This document shows positions 7,254 through 14,199 of a DNA stretch of 14,929 bases, piece after piece. A program made the position numbers and the translations under genes. Origin of the DNA: Deltaproteobacteria bacterium RBG_16_44_11 (GTDB lineage: Bacteria > Desulfobacterota > Syntrophia > Syntrophales > Smithellaceae); contig MGQN01000010.1 of NCBI GenBank assembly GCA_001797845.1, forward strand, positions 32,400 through 47,328, written 5' to 3'. Under the pieces are notes generated by a model, which was given only the letters and a program-made list of their open reading frames with translations, made no database searches and was not told the origin of the DNA. Position 1 is the first letter of the stretch, and every line of letters begins with the position of its first letter.

Positions 7254-8000
7254 GTGAAAGATAAAGAATTTTATGCGCTGATTCTTGCGGCGGGTAAAGG
7301 CACCCGCATGAAATCGGATTTGGCTAAAGTTCTTCATTCGATAGAAGGGAAGCCTCTGTTGTATTATGTGCTGGAGGCCGCCCGTGGAGCCGGTGCGGAA
7401 AAAATAGTCGTAATCATCGGTCATCAGGCGCAAAAGGTGAGAGAGCAATTTATCGGTAGTGGATGCGTTTTCGTGGAACAAAAACCGCAATTGGGAACAG
7501 GACATGCTGTTTTACAAGCCAGGCCGGAGTTGGGTGATTATCAAGGTTTAACGGTTATTCTCTGCGGGGATGTGCCGCTGCTAAAGCCGGCAACCATTAA
7601 AAACCTGATTAAAGATCATATTGCCGCCGGTGCCTGCGTAACTGTTTTAACTACTGCCCTGCCGGATCCTCGTGGTTACGGCAGGATTTTAAAAAATGAC
7701 GATGGAAATATAATAAAAATAGTTGAACAAAACGACGCGACGGACGCCGAAAAAAAAATTACTGAAATTAACACGGGCATTTACTGCGTAAATACGCCGT
7801 TTTTATTTTCGGCGCTGGAAAAAATTAACAACAATAATAAACAAAAAGAATATTATTTAACGGATATAATCGAAATTACTTGTCAGGCAGGCCGGAAGGT
7901 TAAAGCATATTTGACAAAAGATTACCTTGAGGTAATGGGGATCAACACGTCCGAAGAGCTCTTTCGTGCCGGGCAGTATCTTAAAAAAAATAGAAAATAA
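7254..8000 (+). CDS. GlmU-type UTP:GlcNAc-1-phosphate uridylyltransferase, single-domain
   Basis: The 248-residue protein matches the N-terminal pyrophosphorylase half of GlmU, which makes UDP-GlcNAc for peptidoglycan and lipopolysaccharide. Visible are LAAGKGTRMKSDLAKVLH at 11-28 with Arg18 and Lys25, QLGTGHAV at 79-86, GDVPLL at 105-110 with Asp106, PRGYGRI at 139-145, EQNDATD at 158-164, EINTG at 171-175 and YYLTDII at 200-206. Asn231 lines up with the second metal ligand of GlmU. The usual left-handed beta-helix acetyltransferase half, about 200 residues, is absent. The family's SDLPK loop reads SDLAK here. The start is GTG with AGGGG 9 bases upstream. Acetylation of GlcN-1-P would need another gene, or GlcNAc-1-P must come from elsewhere; a related NTP substrate is also possible. 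Confidence 0.88.
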   Translation: MKDKEFYALILAAGKGTRMKSDLAKVLHSIEGKPLLYYVLEAARGAGAEKIVVIIGHQAQKVREQFIGSGCVFVEQKPQLGTGHAVLQARPELGDYQGLTVILCGDVPLLKPATIKNLIKDHIAAGACVTVLTTALPDPRGYGRILKNDDGNIIKIVEQNDATDAEKKITEINTGIYCVNTPFLFSALEKINNNNKQKEYYLTDIIEITCQAGRKVKAYLTKDYLEVMGINTSEELFRAGQYLKKNRK

Positions 8001-9005
8001 TTGGTTTGCTTTGTGTCTGCTGTCATTAATTCACTTGAAGGCAATGCCCTGCTGGCGCCGCTGGCAGGAGTTTCCAATTTGCCGTTTCGGTTAATAGCGC
8101 GTTCTTTTGGTTGCTCTTTCGCCTTCACCGAAATGATCAGCGCTAACGGTCTTATCCGTAAATCTGATAAAACGTTCGAATACTTAAGAACTTGTACTGA
8201 GGATAAACCTCTGGGCGTTCAAATATTCGGGGCAGACCCGATAATAATAGCTCAAGCGGCAAAAATTGTTGAGGATGAAGGCGCTGATTTAATCGACATT
8301 AACATGGGTTGTCCGGTAAAAAAAGTTATTAAGGCGGGAGCCGGTGCGGTTTTAATGAAAGAGCCTGAGCGTGCAGGCAGGATCATCAGGGCGGCAAAAA
8401 AAGCGGTACGTGTTCCCGTTACGGTGAAAATTCGATCAGGGTGGAATCCCAGCTCGGTTAATGCTGTGGAGATTGCCCGGATTGCTGAGGATGCAGGAGC
8501 AGACGCGATAATTCTTCATGCCCGGACAGCCGATCAGGGTTTTGGCGGTGCGGCGAACTGGAATATAATTGCTCAAGTAAAAAAAACCGTAAGAATCCCG
8601 GTTATCGGCAATGGCGATATTCGGCAACCGCGAGATGCCCTAAGAATGCTGCGGGAAACGTCGTGCGACGCGGTGATGGTAGGCAGAGGGGCCCTGGGTA
8701 ATCCATGGATATTTCAAGGCATTATTAAATTATGTTCCGGCAAAACAGAAGAATATGTTCCTTGTCTGGAGGAAAAGCTGAAAATAATTAAAAGACATTG
8801 GGAAATGGAATCCGAATTCTTTGGTGAAAAATTAGCTAATAAAAATTTTCGAAAACATTTACTTTGGTACACGAAGGGGCTCACAAACTCTACCCGGTTT
8901 AGACAAGTGGCAGGGAAATTGGGTGATAAAGAAAGTGTTATGAATGAACTGAATGAATATTTCAGGATTTTAAGCCAATTGCGCGCCACGGAGGGAATAT
9001 CATAA
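8001..9005 (+). CDS. tRNA-dihydrouridine synthase (DusB-like)
   Basis: Dus enzymes use FMN and NADPH to reduce uridine to dihydrouridine in tRNA. The 334-residue product has the TIM barrel opening LLAPLAGVSNLPFR at 17-30, the catalytic-cysteine motif NMGCPVKKV at 101-109 (Cys104), VKIRSGW at 142-148 with FMN-binding Lys143, HARTADQGF at 173-181, GNGDI at 203-207 and GRGALGNPWIF at 228-238. The family usually has HxRTRxQ; the second Arg is Ala or Asp here. The C-terminal helical tRNA-binding domain runs from about 255. The start is uncertain: TTG at 8001 directly abuts the TAA of the preceding gene, and GTG at 8013 is the alternative. Neither has a Shine-Dalgarno site, so translation probably depends on reinitiation. 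Subtype DusB is likely, not proven. Confidence 0.92.
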   Translation: MVCFVSAVINSLEGNALLAPLAGVSNLPFRLIARSFGCSFAFTEMISANGLIRKSDKTFEYLRTCTEDKPLGVQIFGADPIIIAQAAKIVEDEGADLIDINMGCPVKKVIKAGAGAVLMKEPERAGRIIRAAKKAVRVPVTVKIRSGWNPSSVNAVEIARIAEDAGADAIILHARTADQGFGGAANWNIIAQVKKTVRIPVIGNGDIRQPRDALRMLRETSCDAVMVGRGALGNPWIFQGIIKLCSGKTEEYVPCLEEKLKIIKRHWEMESEFFGEKLANKNFRKHLLWYTKGLTNSTRFRQVAGKLGDKESVMNELNEYFRILSQLRATEGIS

Positions 9006-9014
9006 AATAATGCC

Positions 9015-9043
9015 TTGACTTTGAAGGCATAAGTTGGCATAAA
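9015..9043 (+). promoter_or_regulatory. candidate promoter for zapB-like/zapA, overlapped by an inverted repeat
   Basis: TTGACT at 9015-9020 is followed 17 bases later by CATAAA at 9038-9043, a moderate sigma70-like pair. An inverted repeat, TGCCTT-7-AAGGCA at 9011-9029, covers the -35 box. It sits just after the dus stop codon and has no T-run, so it is a poor terminator and could instead be an operator. The short direct repeat GGCATAA at 9026-9032 and 9036-9042 also lies here. Confidence 0.4.
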
Positions 9044-9107
9044 TTAAATACAATTAGAAGTAAGAGTGGTAATTTTTTATGTCCTTAAGGAAGGATAAAG
9101 ATTTATA

Positions 9108-9338
9108 GTGGAATTGGAAAAGTTTAAGGAATTAGAGGATAAAATCAAGGGTATTATAAATGAAAAAGTGTTTTTAAAAAAGCAAATTAAAACATTGGAG
9201 GAAGCATTAAAAAATAAAGAAGCGGAGTTAGTTGGGTTAAATAGTAAACTAACGGCATCAAATGAGGAAAGGAATAGCGTACGCGCGAGGGTAGATTCAT
9301 TGCTCGATTTACTTTCAGATATAGATTTGGCAAAATAA
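9108..9338 (+). CDS. small ZapB-like coiled-coil protein
   Basis: This 76-residue, highly charged protein is predicted to be almost entirely coiled coil from about residue 3 to 68, with leucine/isoleucine heptads and a KLTASNEERNSVRARVDSLL segment near 47-66. It has no signal peptide or membrane segment. Its place 18 bases upstream of zapA, its size and its form fit the ZapB-like cell-division proteins annotated at this locus in Deltaproteobacteria, which would bind ZapA at the FtsZ ring. Sequence identity to E. coli ZapB cannot be judged for a coiled coil of this length, so the role rests mostly on context. Start is GTG at 9108, with AAGGA 12 bases upstream, a rather long spacing. An upstream ATG at 9079 opens only a nine-codon frame. 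Confidence 0.75.
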   Translation: MELEKFKELEDKIKGIINEKVFLKKQIKTLEEALKNKEAELVGLNSKLTASNEERNSVRARVDSLLDLLSDIDLAK

Positions 9339-9356
9339 GCTTCCAGGTCGTGTGTT

Positions 9357-9635
9357 TTGAAAAAAAGTTATAAAATCAGGATATTAGGGCAGGAGCTTTC
9401 GGTTTTAAGCGATGCAGAAGATGAACAAGTGGCCAACGTTGTCCAATTTGTGCAAAAAAAAATTGAAGAGGTTTTGCAGGCGAGTGATGGCCTCAAGACC
9501 CTGAACGTTGCCATCCTGGCAGCTTTAAACATTTCAGAAGAATTATTAAAAGTAAGAGGAGTAAATAAGGAGCTCTGCGATCAAATGGAAGGCAGGGCTG
9601 AAAAATTAATTCAACTGATTGAAGATGCAAATTAG
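9357..9635 (+). CDS. zapA: cell division protein ZapA
   Basis: ZapA bundles FtsZ protofilaments at the septum. The 92-residue product has the ZapA N-terminal beta strand region (YKIRILGQELSVLSD, 5-19), the long amphipathic helix with VANVVQFVQKKIEEV at 25-39, and the conserved core LNVAILAALNISEELL at 49-64, followed by a C-terminal coiled coil. The length is normal for the family. The start is TTG at 9357, with AGGT about 9 bases upstream; the nearby GTG at 9352 meets a stop after two codons. The last 20 bases appear to carry the promoter of the 6S RNA gene that follows. It is probably cotranscribed with the upstream ZapB-like gene. Confidence 0.9.
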   Translation: MKKSYKIRILGQELSVLSDAEDEQVANVVQFVQKKIEEVLQASDGLKTLNVAILAALNISEELLKVRGVNKELCDQMEGRAEKLIQLIEDAN

Positions 9636-9647
9636 CTAATTTATATT
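9619..9647 (+). promoter_or_regulatory. promoter for 6S RNA, inside the end of zapA
   Basis: TTGAAG at 9619-9624, a 17-base spacer and TATATT at 9642-9647 make a good sigma70 promoter. The -35 box lies within the last codons of zapA (stop at 9633-9635). Transcription would start near 9652-9655, close to the 5' arm of the predicted 6S closing stem. Confidence 0.65.
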
Positions 9648-9649
9648 TT

Positions 9650-9845
9650 GCCCCTGCGATGTGCGTGATTAACATTTGTTTTTGAGCCAACATTTTGAAC
9701 CTGGGGCCTATTCTTGTTTGCGGTGAGCAGGTCAGCCTTTTTTCCGCTGGTCGGAAGGCAGAAAGCCTAATGCAACCAATACCGGGCGCCCACTTTATAA
9801 AAAGGTTCAAAAAGGTGATTAACACGGCATAGGCGGGGGTTTTTT
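9650..9845 (+). ncRNA. ssrS: 6S RNA (SsrS), regulator of sigma70 RNA polymerase
   Basis: The 6S RNA mimics an open promoter and binds the housekeeping RNA polymerase, mainly in stationary phase. The sequence shows a closing stem between 9650-9666 (GCCCCTGCGATGTGCGT) and 9823-9839, allowing G-U pairs. A second helix, TTTTGAACCT at 9693-9702 with AGGTTCAAAA at 9803-9812, is perfect. Unpaired sequence between them on both sides (about 9703-9720 and 9772-9802) can form the central bubble. The apical arm with GGTGAGCAGGTC and CTGGTCGGAAGGC resembles known 6S RNAs. A T6 run at 9840-9845 after the 3' arm gives a plausible end. Length of about 195 nt and position after zapA both fit. Exact ends are approximate. 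Confidence 0.85.
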
Positions 9846-10058
9846 GTAACCAGCCTATTTTATATCAACATCATCTCCGCTTTTAGAAAAAATCAAAAAA
9901 CAATGAATCCTTCGGTAAAGTGTTTTTAGTGCTAAACGCTTGCTGAGAGGTTTAAATATAACTCTGCAGGAAACATTTTTCTTAATAGATTGACATATTC
10001 TCAAAGAATTTTTTTGCAAAAGCAGGTTTTCCGGCAGAGTAACAGGAGGTAAAGTTAA
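9846..10058 (+). promoter_or_regulatory. structured leader upstream of rny
   Basis: This 213-base gap has no gene. It holds a hairpin at 9919-9940 (AGTG arm with ACGCT arm, one G-U), and a long-range stem in which CTCTGCAGGAAA (9962-9973) pairs with TTTCCGGCAGAG (10028-10039) in 11 of 12 positions. The enclosed 54 bases can form two small hairpins: ATTCT-CAA-AGAAT (9997-10009) and TGC-AAAA-GCA (10015-10024). The stem ends 4 bases before the strong AGGAGGT at 10044-10050. TTGACA at 9990-9995 could be a -35 box, but no good -10 follows, and starting there would remove the 5' arm. I recognise no known riboswitch class. Confidence 0.4.
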
Positions 10059-11624
10059 ATGTTAAACGGCAGTTTATTTGTGCTGGTTATATTGGTGGCG
10101 GTTATTGCCGGTATCGTTATCGGCTTTGTTTTAAAACAGTTGTTTGCGGCAAAAAAAATCAAGTCATCGGAGAGTCTGGCGGCGAGGATTGTCGAAGAAT
10201 CAAAGAAAGAGGCGGAGACAATAAAAAAGGAAGCAGTTCTTCAAGTAAAAGAAAACCTTCTTAAAATAAAGGCTGATTTTGATAAGGAAACAAAAGATAA
10301 AAAAAATGATCTGGATGGTTTGGAAAAACGAATAAGAGCTAAAGAAGAAAATCTGGATAAAAGGATTGATTCCTTAGCGCAAAAAGAATCAAATATTGAA
10401 GATCGCGAAAAATCGCTAATTAAAAAAGAAAACGCAATCGAAGAAAAGCATCATAGACTAGACAATATTCTGGCCGAACAAAAAGAAAAGCTCGAGGGGA
10501 TAGCGGGAATTTCTTCGGAGGAAGCGAAGAAATTATTGATCCAGTCTATGGAAGCGGACGCCAAACGCGATGCCGCGCTTATTATCCGCAAAATTGAAGA
10601 CGAAGCAAAATTCACTGCGGATAGAAAATCACGGGAAATAGTTGCCTACGCAATTCAGCGGTATGCCGGAGATGTTGTGGCGGAGAATACGGTTTCGGCG
10701 GTCAACTTACCCAGCGAAGAAATGAAAGGGCGCATTATCGGCCGTGAAGGCAGAAATATCCGGGCGATTGAAGCGGCTACAGGCATAGATTTAATTGTCG
10801 ATGATACTCCGGAAGCTGTTGTTCTATCCAGCTTTGATCCGATTCGCAGGGAAGTGGCCAGAATTTCACTGGAGCGATTAATTCAGGATGGACGAATTCA
10901 TCCCGGCCGTATCGAGGAGATTGTTAAAAAAGTAAAAGTGGAGGTCGACCAAATCATCAGAGAAACCGGAGAAAAGGCATCCTTTGACGTCGGCGTTCAC
11001 GATATCCATCCGGACATCATCAATCTGTTGGGCTCTCTCAAATACCGCAGAAGTTATTCGCAAAATGTTTTGCAGCATTCCGTAGATGTTGCCTATCTTA
11101 CCGGTATGATGGCCGCGGAATTGAAAATGAATGTTAAAGAAGCCAAGCGCGCCGGATTATTGCATGATATCGGTAAAGCGATAGACCACAAAGTCGAAGG
11201 AACGCATGCGGCAATCGGTGCTGATTATGCCAAACGGTTTGGTGAAAATCCGCGCATAGTTCAGGCGATTGCTACCCATCATGATGACGGGCGTAATAAC
11301 ACCCTGCTTGGCGTTTTGGTTCAGGCAGCGGATACATTATCGGCGGCCCGTCCGGGCGCGCGCCGCGAAATGCTGGAATCTTACGTCAAACGCCTGGAAG
11401 AACTTGAAAAGATAGCGCAGTCGTTCAACGGAGTTGATAAATGTTTTGCCATTCAGGCCGGCCGTGAAATCCGCATTCTTGTGGAAAACGAAAAAATTTC
11501 CGATAACGATGCCGTGATGTTATGCAAGGATATTATTAAGAAAATTGAAGCGGAGCTCAGCTATCCGGGACAGATAAAAGTGACGGTAATCCGGGAAACC
11601 CGTGTTTCTGATTATGCAAAATAA
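10059..11624 (+). CDS. rny: ribonuclease Y
   Basis: RNase Y is a membrane-anchored endoribonuclease that starts mRNA decay. The 521-residue protein has one N-terminal transmembrane helix (about 7-28), a long coiled coil (about 38-200), a KH domain with GRIIGREGRNIRAIE at 224-238, and an HD domain with LQHS at 338-341, LLHDIGKAIDH at 367-377 (His369-Asp370) and ATHHDD at 405-410. All catalytic positions appear intact and the length is standard. The ATG at 10059 has a near-perfect AGGAGGT 8 bases upstream. A ymdB-type gene follows after 33 bases, the same pairing found in many Firmicutes and Deltaproteobacteria. The leader is unusually structured. Function is firm; the target RNAs are unknown. 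Confidence 0.97.
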   Translation: MLNGSLFVLVILVAVIAGIVIGFVLKQLFAAKKIKSSESLAARIVEESKKEAETIKKEAVLQVKENLLKIKADFDKETKDKKNDLDGLEKRIRAKEENLDKRIDSLAQKESNIEDREKSLIKKENAIEEKHHRLDNILAEQKEKLEGIAGISSEEAKKLLIQSMEADAKRDAALIIRKIEDEAKFTADRKSREIVAYAIQRYAGDVVAENTVSAVNLPSEEMKGRIIGREGRNIRAIEAATGIDLIVDDTPEAVVLSSFDPIRREVARISLERLIQDGRIHPGRIEEIVKKVKVEVDQIIRETGEKASFDVGVHDIHPDIINLLGSLKYRRSYSQNVLQHSVDVAYLTGMMAAELKMNVKEAKRAGLLHDIGKAIDHKVEGTHAAIGADYAKRFGENPRIVQAIATHHDDGRNNTLLGVLVQAADTLSAARPGARREMLESYVKRLEELEKIAQSFNGVDKCFAIQAGREIRILVENEKISDNDAVMLCKDIIKKIEAELSYPGQIKVTVIRETRVSDYAK

Positions 11625-11657
11625 TTTCTTTTCATGTAACACAGGGAAAAGATTCAA

Positions 11658-12443
11658 ATGAAGGTACTTTTTATCGGCGATATCGTGGGTAAACCCGGCC
11701 GCAGAGCGGTAAGCGAATTCGTGCCGTTATTGATTTCCGAACGCAAAATCGATTTTGTCATCGCGAATTGTGAAAATGCGGCGGCCGGATTTGGCGTGAC
11801 CAGAGAAATTACCGAAGAACTTTTTGGAAGCCGCATCGATGTGCTTACCTCCGGCAACCATATTTGGAATAAAAAAGAAGTGATGGATTTTATCGGAGAT
11901 TACGAAACTCTTTTGCGGCCGGCTAATTATCCGGCTTCAAATCCGGGCTCTGGAGAGGTGCTTATACCGACAGCAAAAGGAGAATATGTAGGCGTGCTCA
12001 ATTTAGCCGGCAGAATTTTTATGAAACCGATTGATTGCCCTTTTATAACGGCGAAAAATAAAATTGCCGAACTGAGAAAAAAAACAAAAGTCATCGTTGT
12101 TGATATTCATGCCGAAGCGACTTCCGAAAAAAGAGCGTTGGGCTGGTATCTTGACGGTGAAGTTTCCGCCGTTTTAGGAACGCATACTCACGTGCAGACT
12201 GCGGATGAAGAAATCCTGCCGCAAGGGACGGCTTACATCAGCGATGTAGGCATGACCGGGCCTTTTGATTCGGTGATCGGCGTAAGAAAAGACGCCATCA
12301 TTGAACGGTTTTTAACTCAAGTGCCCAATAAATTTGATATCGCCAAGGGAGATATTCGCCTGCAGGGCGTAATACTGGATATTGACGCCATAACCGGGAA
12401 AGCGAATTCTATTGAAAGAATCAGCATCAAGTTAAAAGAATAA
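11658..12443 (+). CDS. ymdB: YmdB-type metallophosphoesterase (TIGR00282 family)
   Basis: The 261-residue protein belongs to the YmdB family of binuclear-metal phosphodiesterases; B. subtilis YmdB hydrolyses 2',3'-cyclic nucleotides and affects biofilm and motility genes. The metal ligands are visible: Asp8 in FIGDIVGKPGR, Glu39-Asn40 in NCENAAAGFGV, Asn67-His68 in TSGNHIWN, His151 in VVDIHAEATSEK, and His176 and His178 in GTHTHVQTADE. DVGMTGPFDSVIG at about 216-228 is also typical. The length matches the family and there is no signal peptide. ATG at 11658 has AGGGA about 10 bases upstream. It lies 33 bases after rny and 16 bases before tyrS, so it is probably in one transcript with both. Its role next to RNase Y may be in clearing 2',3'-cyclic phosphate products, which is inference. 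Confidence 0.93.
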   Translation: MKVLFIGDIVGKPGRRAVSEFVPLLISERKIDFVIANCENAAAGFGVTREITEELFGSRIDVLTSGNHIWNKKEVMDFIGDYETLLRPANYPASNPGSGEVLIPTAKGEYVGVLNLAGRIFMKPIDCPFITAKNKIAELRKKTKVIVVDIHAEATSEKRALGWYLDGEVSAVLGTHTHVQTADEEILPQGTAYISDVGMTGPFDSVIGVRKDAIIERFLTQVPNKFDIAKGDIRLQGVILDIDAITGKANSIERISIKLKE

Positions 12444-12459
12444 GCGGAGGCATGGGTAA

Positions 12460-13746
12460 ATGAAAAACGCTTACGATATTTTAAAGGAAAGAGGATTTAT
12501 TGAGCAGGTAACAGATGAAGCTCTGATCAAAAAGCTTTTCACAGCGGGGAAGGTTACCTGCTATATCGGCTTTGATCCCACCGCTAACAGTTTACACATC
12601 GGCAGTTTGGTGCCCATTATGGCTCTGGCGCACATGCAGAAAAACGGCCATCGGCCAATAGCTCTTGTCGGCGGCGGAACCGGACTCATCGGCGATCCCA
12701 GCGGCAAAACAGAAATGCGCCAGGTACTGACCCGTGAACAAATTGATTATAATGCCCAGTGCCTGGGGAAACAGCTTTCTCAATACCTGGATTTTTCGGA
12801 TAAAAAAACGCTGTTGCTGAACAATGTTGATTGGCTGACCAAAATTAACTACATTGAATTTTTGCGGGATGTGGGCCGGCATTTTAGCGTGAACCGTATG
12901 CTGGCGGCCGAAAGTTATAAAATTCGTCTGGAAAAAGGGCTAAACTTTATTGAATTTAATTACATGGTCCTGCAAGCTTACGATTTTTTACATTTGTTTC
13001 GGAATTACGGCTGCGCCCTGCAGATGGGCGGCAATGATCAGTGGGGCAATATGCTGGCCGGGACGGAATTGATTAGAAAGGTAGCTGGTAAAGATGCCCA
13101 TGCGGTAACTTTTCCGCTGATTACTACATCGATTGGTCAAAAGATGGGGAAAACCGAAAAGGGAACAATCTGGCTCGACGGCAATCTTACCAAGCCTTAT
13201 GAATATTATCAGTACTGGGTCAATTGTGATGATGCCGACGTGGAAAGGTTTCTCAAACTCTTTACCTTCCTGCCATTGGAAGAAATCAGCGTTGTCAAGA
13301 AACTTACCGATGCTCAATTGAACATGGCGAAAGCCGTGCTTGCTTTTGAAGCAACGCGAATTACGCACGGAGCCCAAGCTGCCGAAGCAGCCTGGCGCGC
13401 CTCTATGGAAGCTTTTCATTCGCGTCCGGTGGATTCAGATTTATTCCCGACAAGTACGATTCCCCGCACGGCGGCAGACAGCGATACTTCGGCGATCCCT
13501 CGTTATGCGGTTTCCCGCAAGGATTTGGAAGCAGGAATATTGATTTGTTCTGCCTGCGCCAAGTCCGGATTGACACAGTCAATGTCCGAAGCTAAACGTC
13601 TCATCGAGCAGGGCGGTATTTATATCAACGACAGACAGGCCAAATCTGCGGATGAAAAAATTATTGCCGCTGATTTTGTCGGTGGTAAAGAATTGCGTGT
13701 GCGCAAAGGTAAGAAGAAATATCTGATCATCGAGATTAAAAAATAA
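12460..13746 (+). CDS. tyrS: tyrosyl-tRNA synthetase
   Basis: TyrRS charges tRNA-Tyr. The 428-residue product is a class I synthetase of the long bacterial TyrRS type. Visible are the tyrosine pocket start YIGFDPTANSLHIGSL at 35-50 with the HIGH-type HIGS at 46-49, GGGTGLIGDPSGK at 71-83, LQMGGNDQWGN at 187-197 and the KMSKS-type loop KMGKT at 228-232. The anticodon-binding helical domain follows, then a Ser/Thr/Asp-rich linker (about 324-350) and a C-terminal S4 RNA-binding domain (about 357-425, SMSEAKRLIEQGGIYIND). The ATG at 12460 has GGAGG about 11 bases upstream; the ATG at 12451 meets a stop two codons later. It is the last gene before the rRNA operon; no intrinsic terminator is obvious after it and no T-box is visible. 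Confidence 0.97.
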   Translation: MKNAYDILKERGFIEQVTDEALIKKLFTAGKVTCYIGFDPTANSLHIGSLVPIMALAHMQKNGHRPIALVGGGTGLIGDPSGKTEMRQVLTREQIDYNAQCLGKQLSQYLDFSDKKTLLLNNVDWLTKINYIEFLRDVGRHFSVNRMLAAESYKIRLEKGLNFIEFNYMVLQAYDFLHLFRNYGCALQMGGNDQWGNMLAGTELIRKVAGKDAHAVTFPLITTSIGQKMGKTEKGTIWLDGNLTKPYEYYQYWVNCDDADVERFLKLFTFLPLEEISVVKKLTDAQLNMAKAVLAFEATRITHGAQAAEAAWRASMEAFHSRPVDSDLFPTSTIPRTAADSDTSAIPRYAVSRKDLEAGILICSACAKSGLTQSMSEAKRLIEQGGIYINDRQAKSADEKIIAADFVGGKELRVRKGKKKYLIIEIKK

Positions 13747-13897
13747 ATCCGTTTAATCAATATTTATCCACCCGGCTAATATCCGTGTTATCCGTCAATC
13801 TCACAACAACGACGATATAAAAACTACCCGGCAAACGCTTATAAGAATAGAGGAAAAATTTGTGTATTAATTTGTTCAAAATAACTGAATATTTTTC

Positions 13898-13926
13898 TTG
13901 ACACAATGGCGAAGAGAGGGTAGAAG
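13898..13926 (+). promoter_or_regulatory. rRNA promoter P1 (upstream)
   Basis: TTGACA at 13898-13903, a 17-base spacer and TAGAAG at 13921-13926. The -35 box is perfect; the -10 box matches 4 of 6. Transcription would begin near 13933 and the transcript would carry the inverted repeats that follow. A purine-rich spacer and a TCACGC discriminator follow the pattern of growth-regulated promoters. Confidence 0.55.
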
Positions 13927-14070
13927 TCACGCTCTGTTCGTCAGAGGTGCGTTTAAAAAGGTACATTGAAATTTTTCAATAAGTTAACCGATAGAATAAC
14001 TCTTAGTTATCGGATGCTTCTCATTGTAACTGACTGAACATTAAAGTTATTTGAAATTTTATGATTGTTC

Positions 14071-14099
14071 TTGACAAATAAATCAAATTGATTTAACTT
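14071..14099 (+). promoter_or_regulatory. rRNA promoter P2 (downstream)
   Basis: TTGACA at 14071-14076, a 17-base spacer and TAACTT at 14094-14099. The start would be near 14106, about 122 bases before mature 16S. The spacer contains a perfect inverted repeat, AAATCAA-A-TTGATTT (14080-14094), which touches the -10 box. Confidence 0.65.
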
Positions 14100-14117
14100 T
14101 ATTTCTTCGTTTTAAGA

Positions 14118-14129
14118 GGCTCTTTGGAA
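14118..14129 (+). promoter_or_regulatory. boxA-like rRNA antitermination element
   Basis: GGCTCTTTGGAA resembles the boxA consensus (TGCTCTTTAACA) at its core GCTCTTT, and lies about 110 bases before mature 16S in the leader, the expected place for NusB/NusE loading. The match is partial at the 3' side. Confidence 0.55.
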
Positions 14130-14199
14130 ATTGAATAGTGGGAAAATGAATTTGTGGGTCCTATATATTTTTTTGGAATCACGCGAGAAAATGAGTAAA

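Noticed and set aside
9011..9029. Terminator after dus
   Set aside because: The inverted repeat TGCCTT-7-AAGGCA has no T-run on either side and covers a -35 box, so I list it with the promoter.
9493..9825. 110-codon minus-strand open frame across zapA and 6S RNA
   Set aside because: It overlaps both zapA and a well-supported structured RNA and shows no protein family features.
9997..10015. Possible intrinsic terminator (ATTCT-CAA-AGAAT then T-run)
   Set aside because: The stem is only 5 pairs and all but one A-T, too weak; it lies inside the rny leader.
12460..13746. KMGKT instead of KMSKS in TyrRS as an anomaly
   Set aside because: Bacterial TyrRS commonly carries K-F/M-G-K-T at this loop, so it is normal.
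13747..13795. ATCCGT repeats as a CRISPR or mobile-element remnant
   Set aside because: Only three 6-base copies with irregular spacing; no array, no terminal repeats and no transposase.
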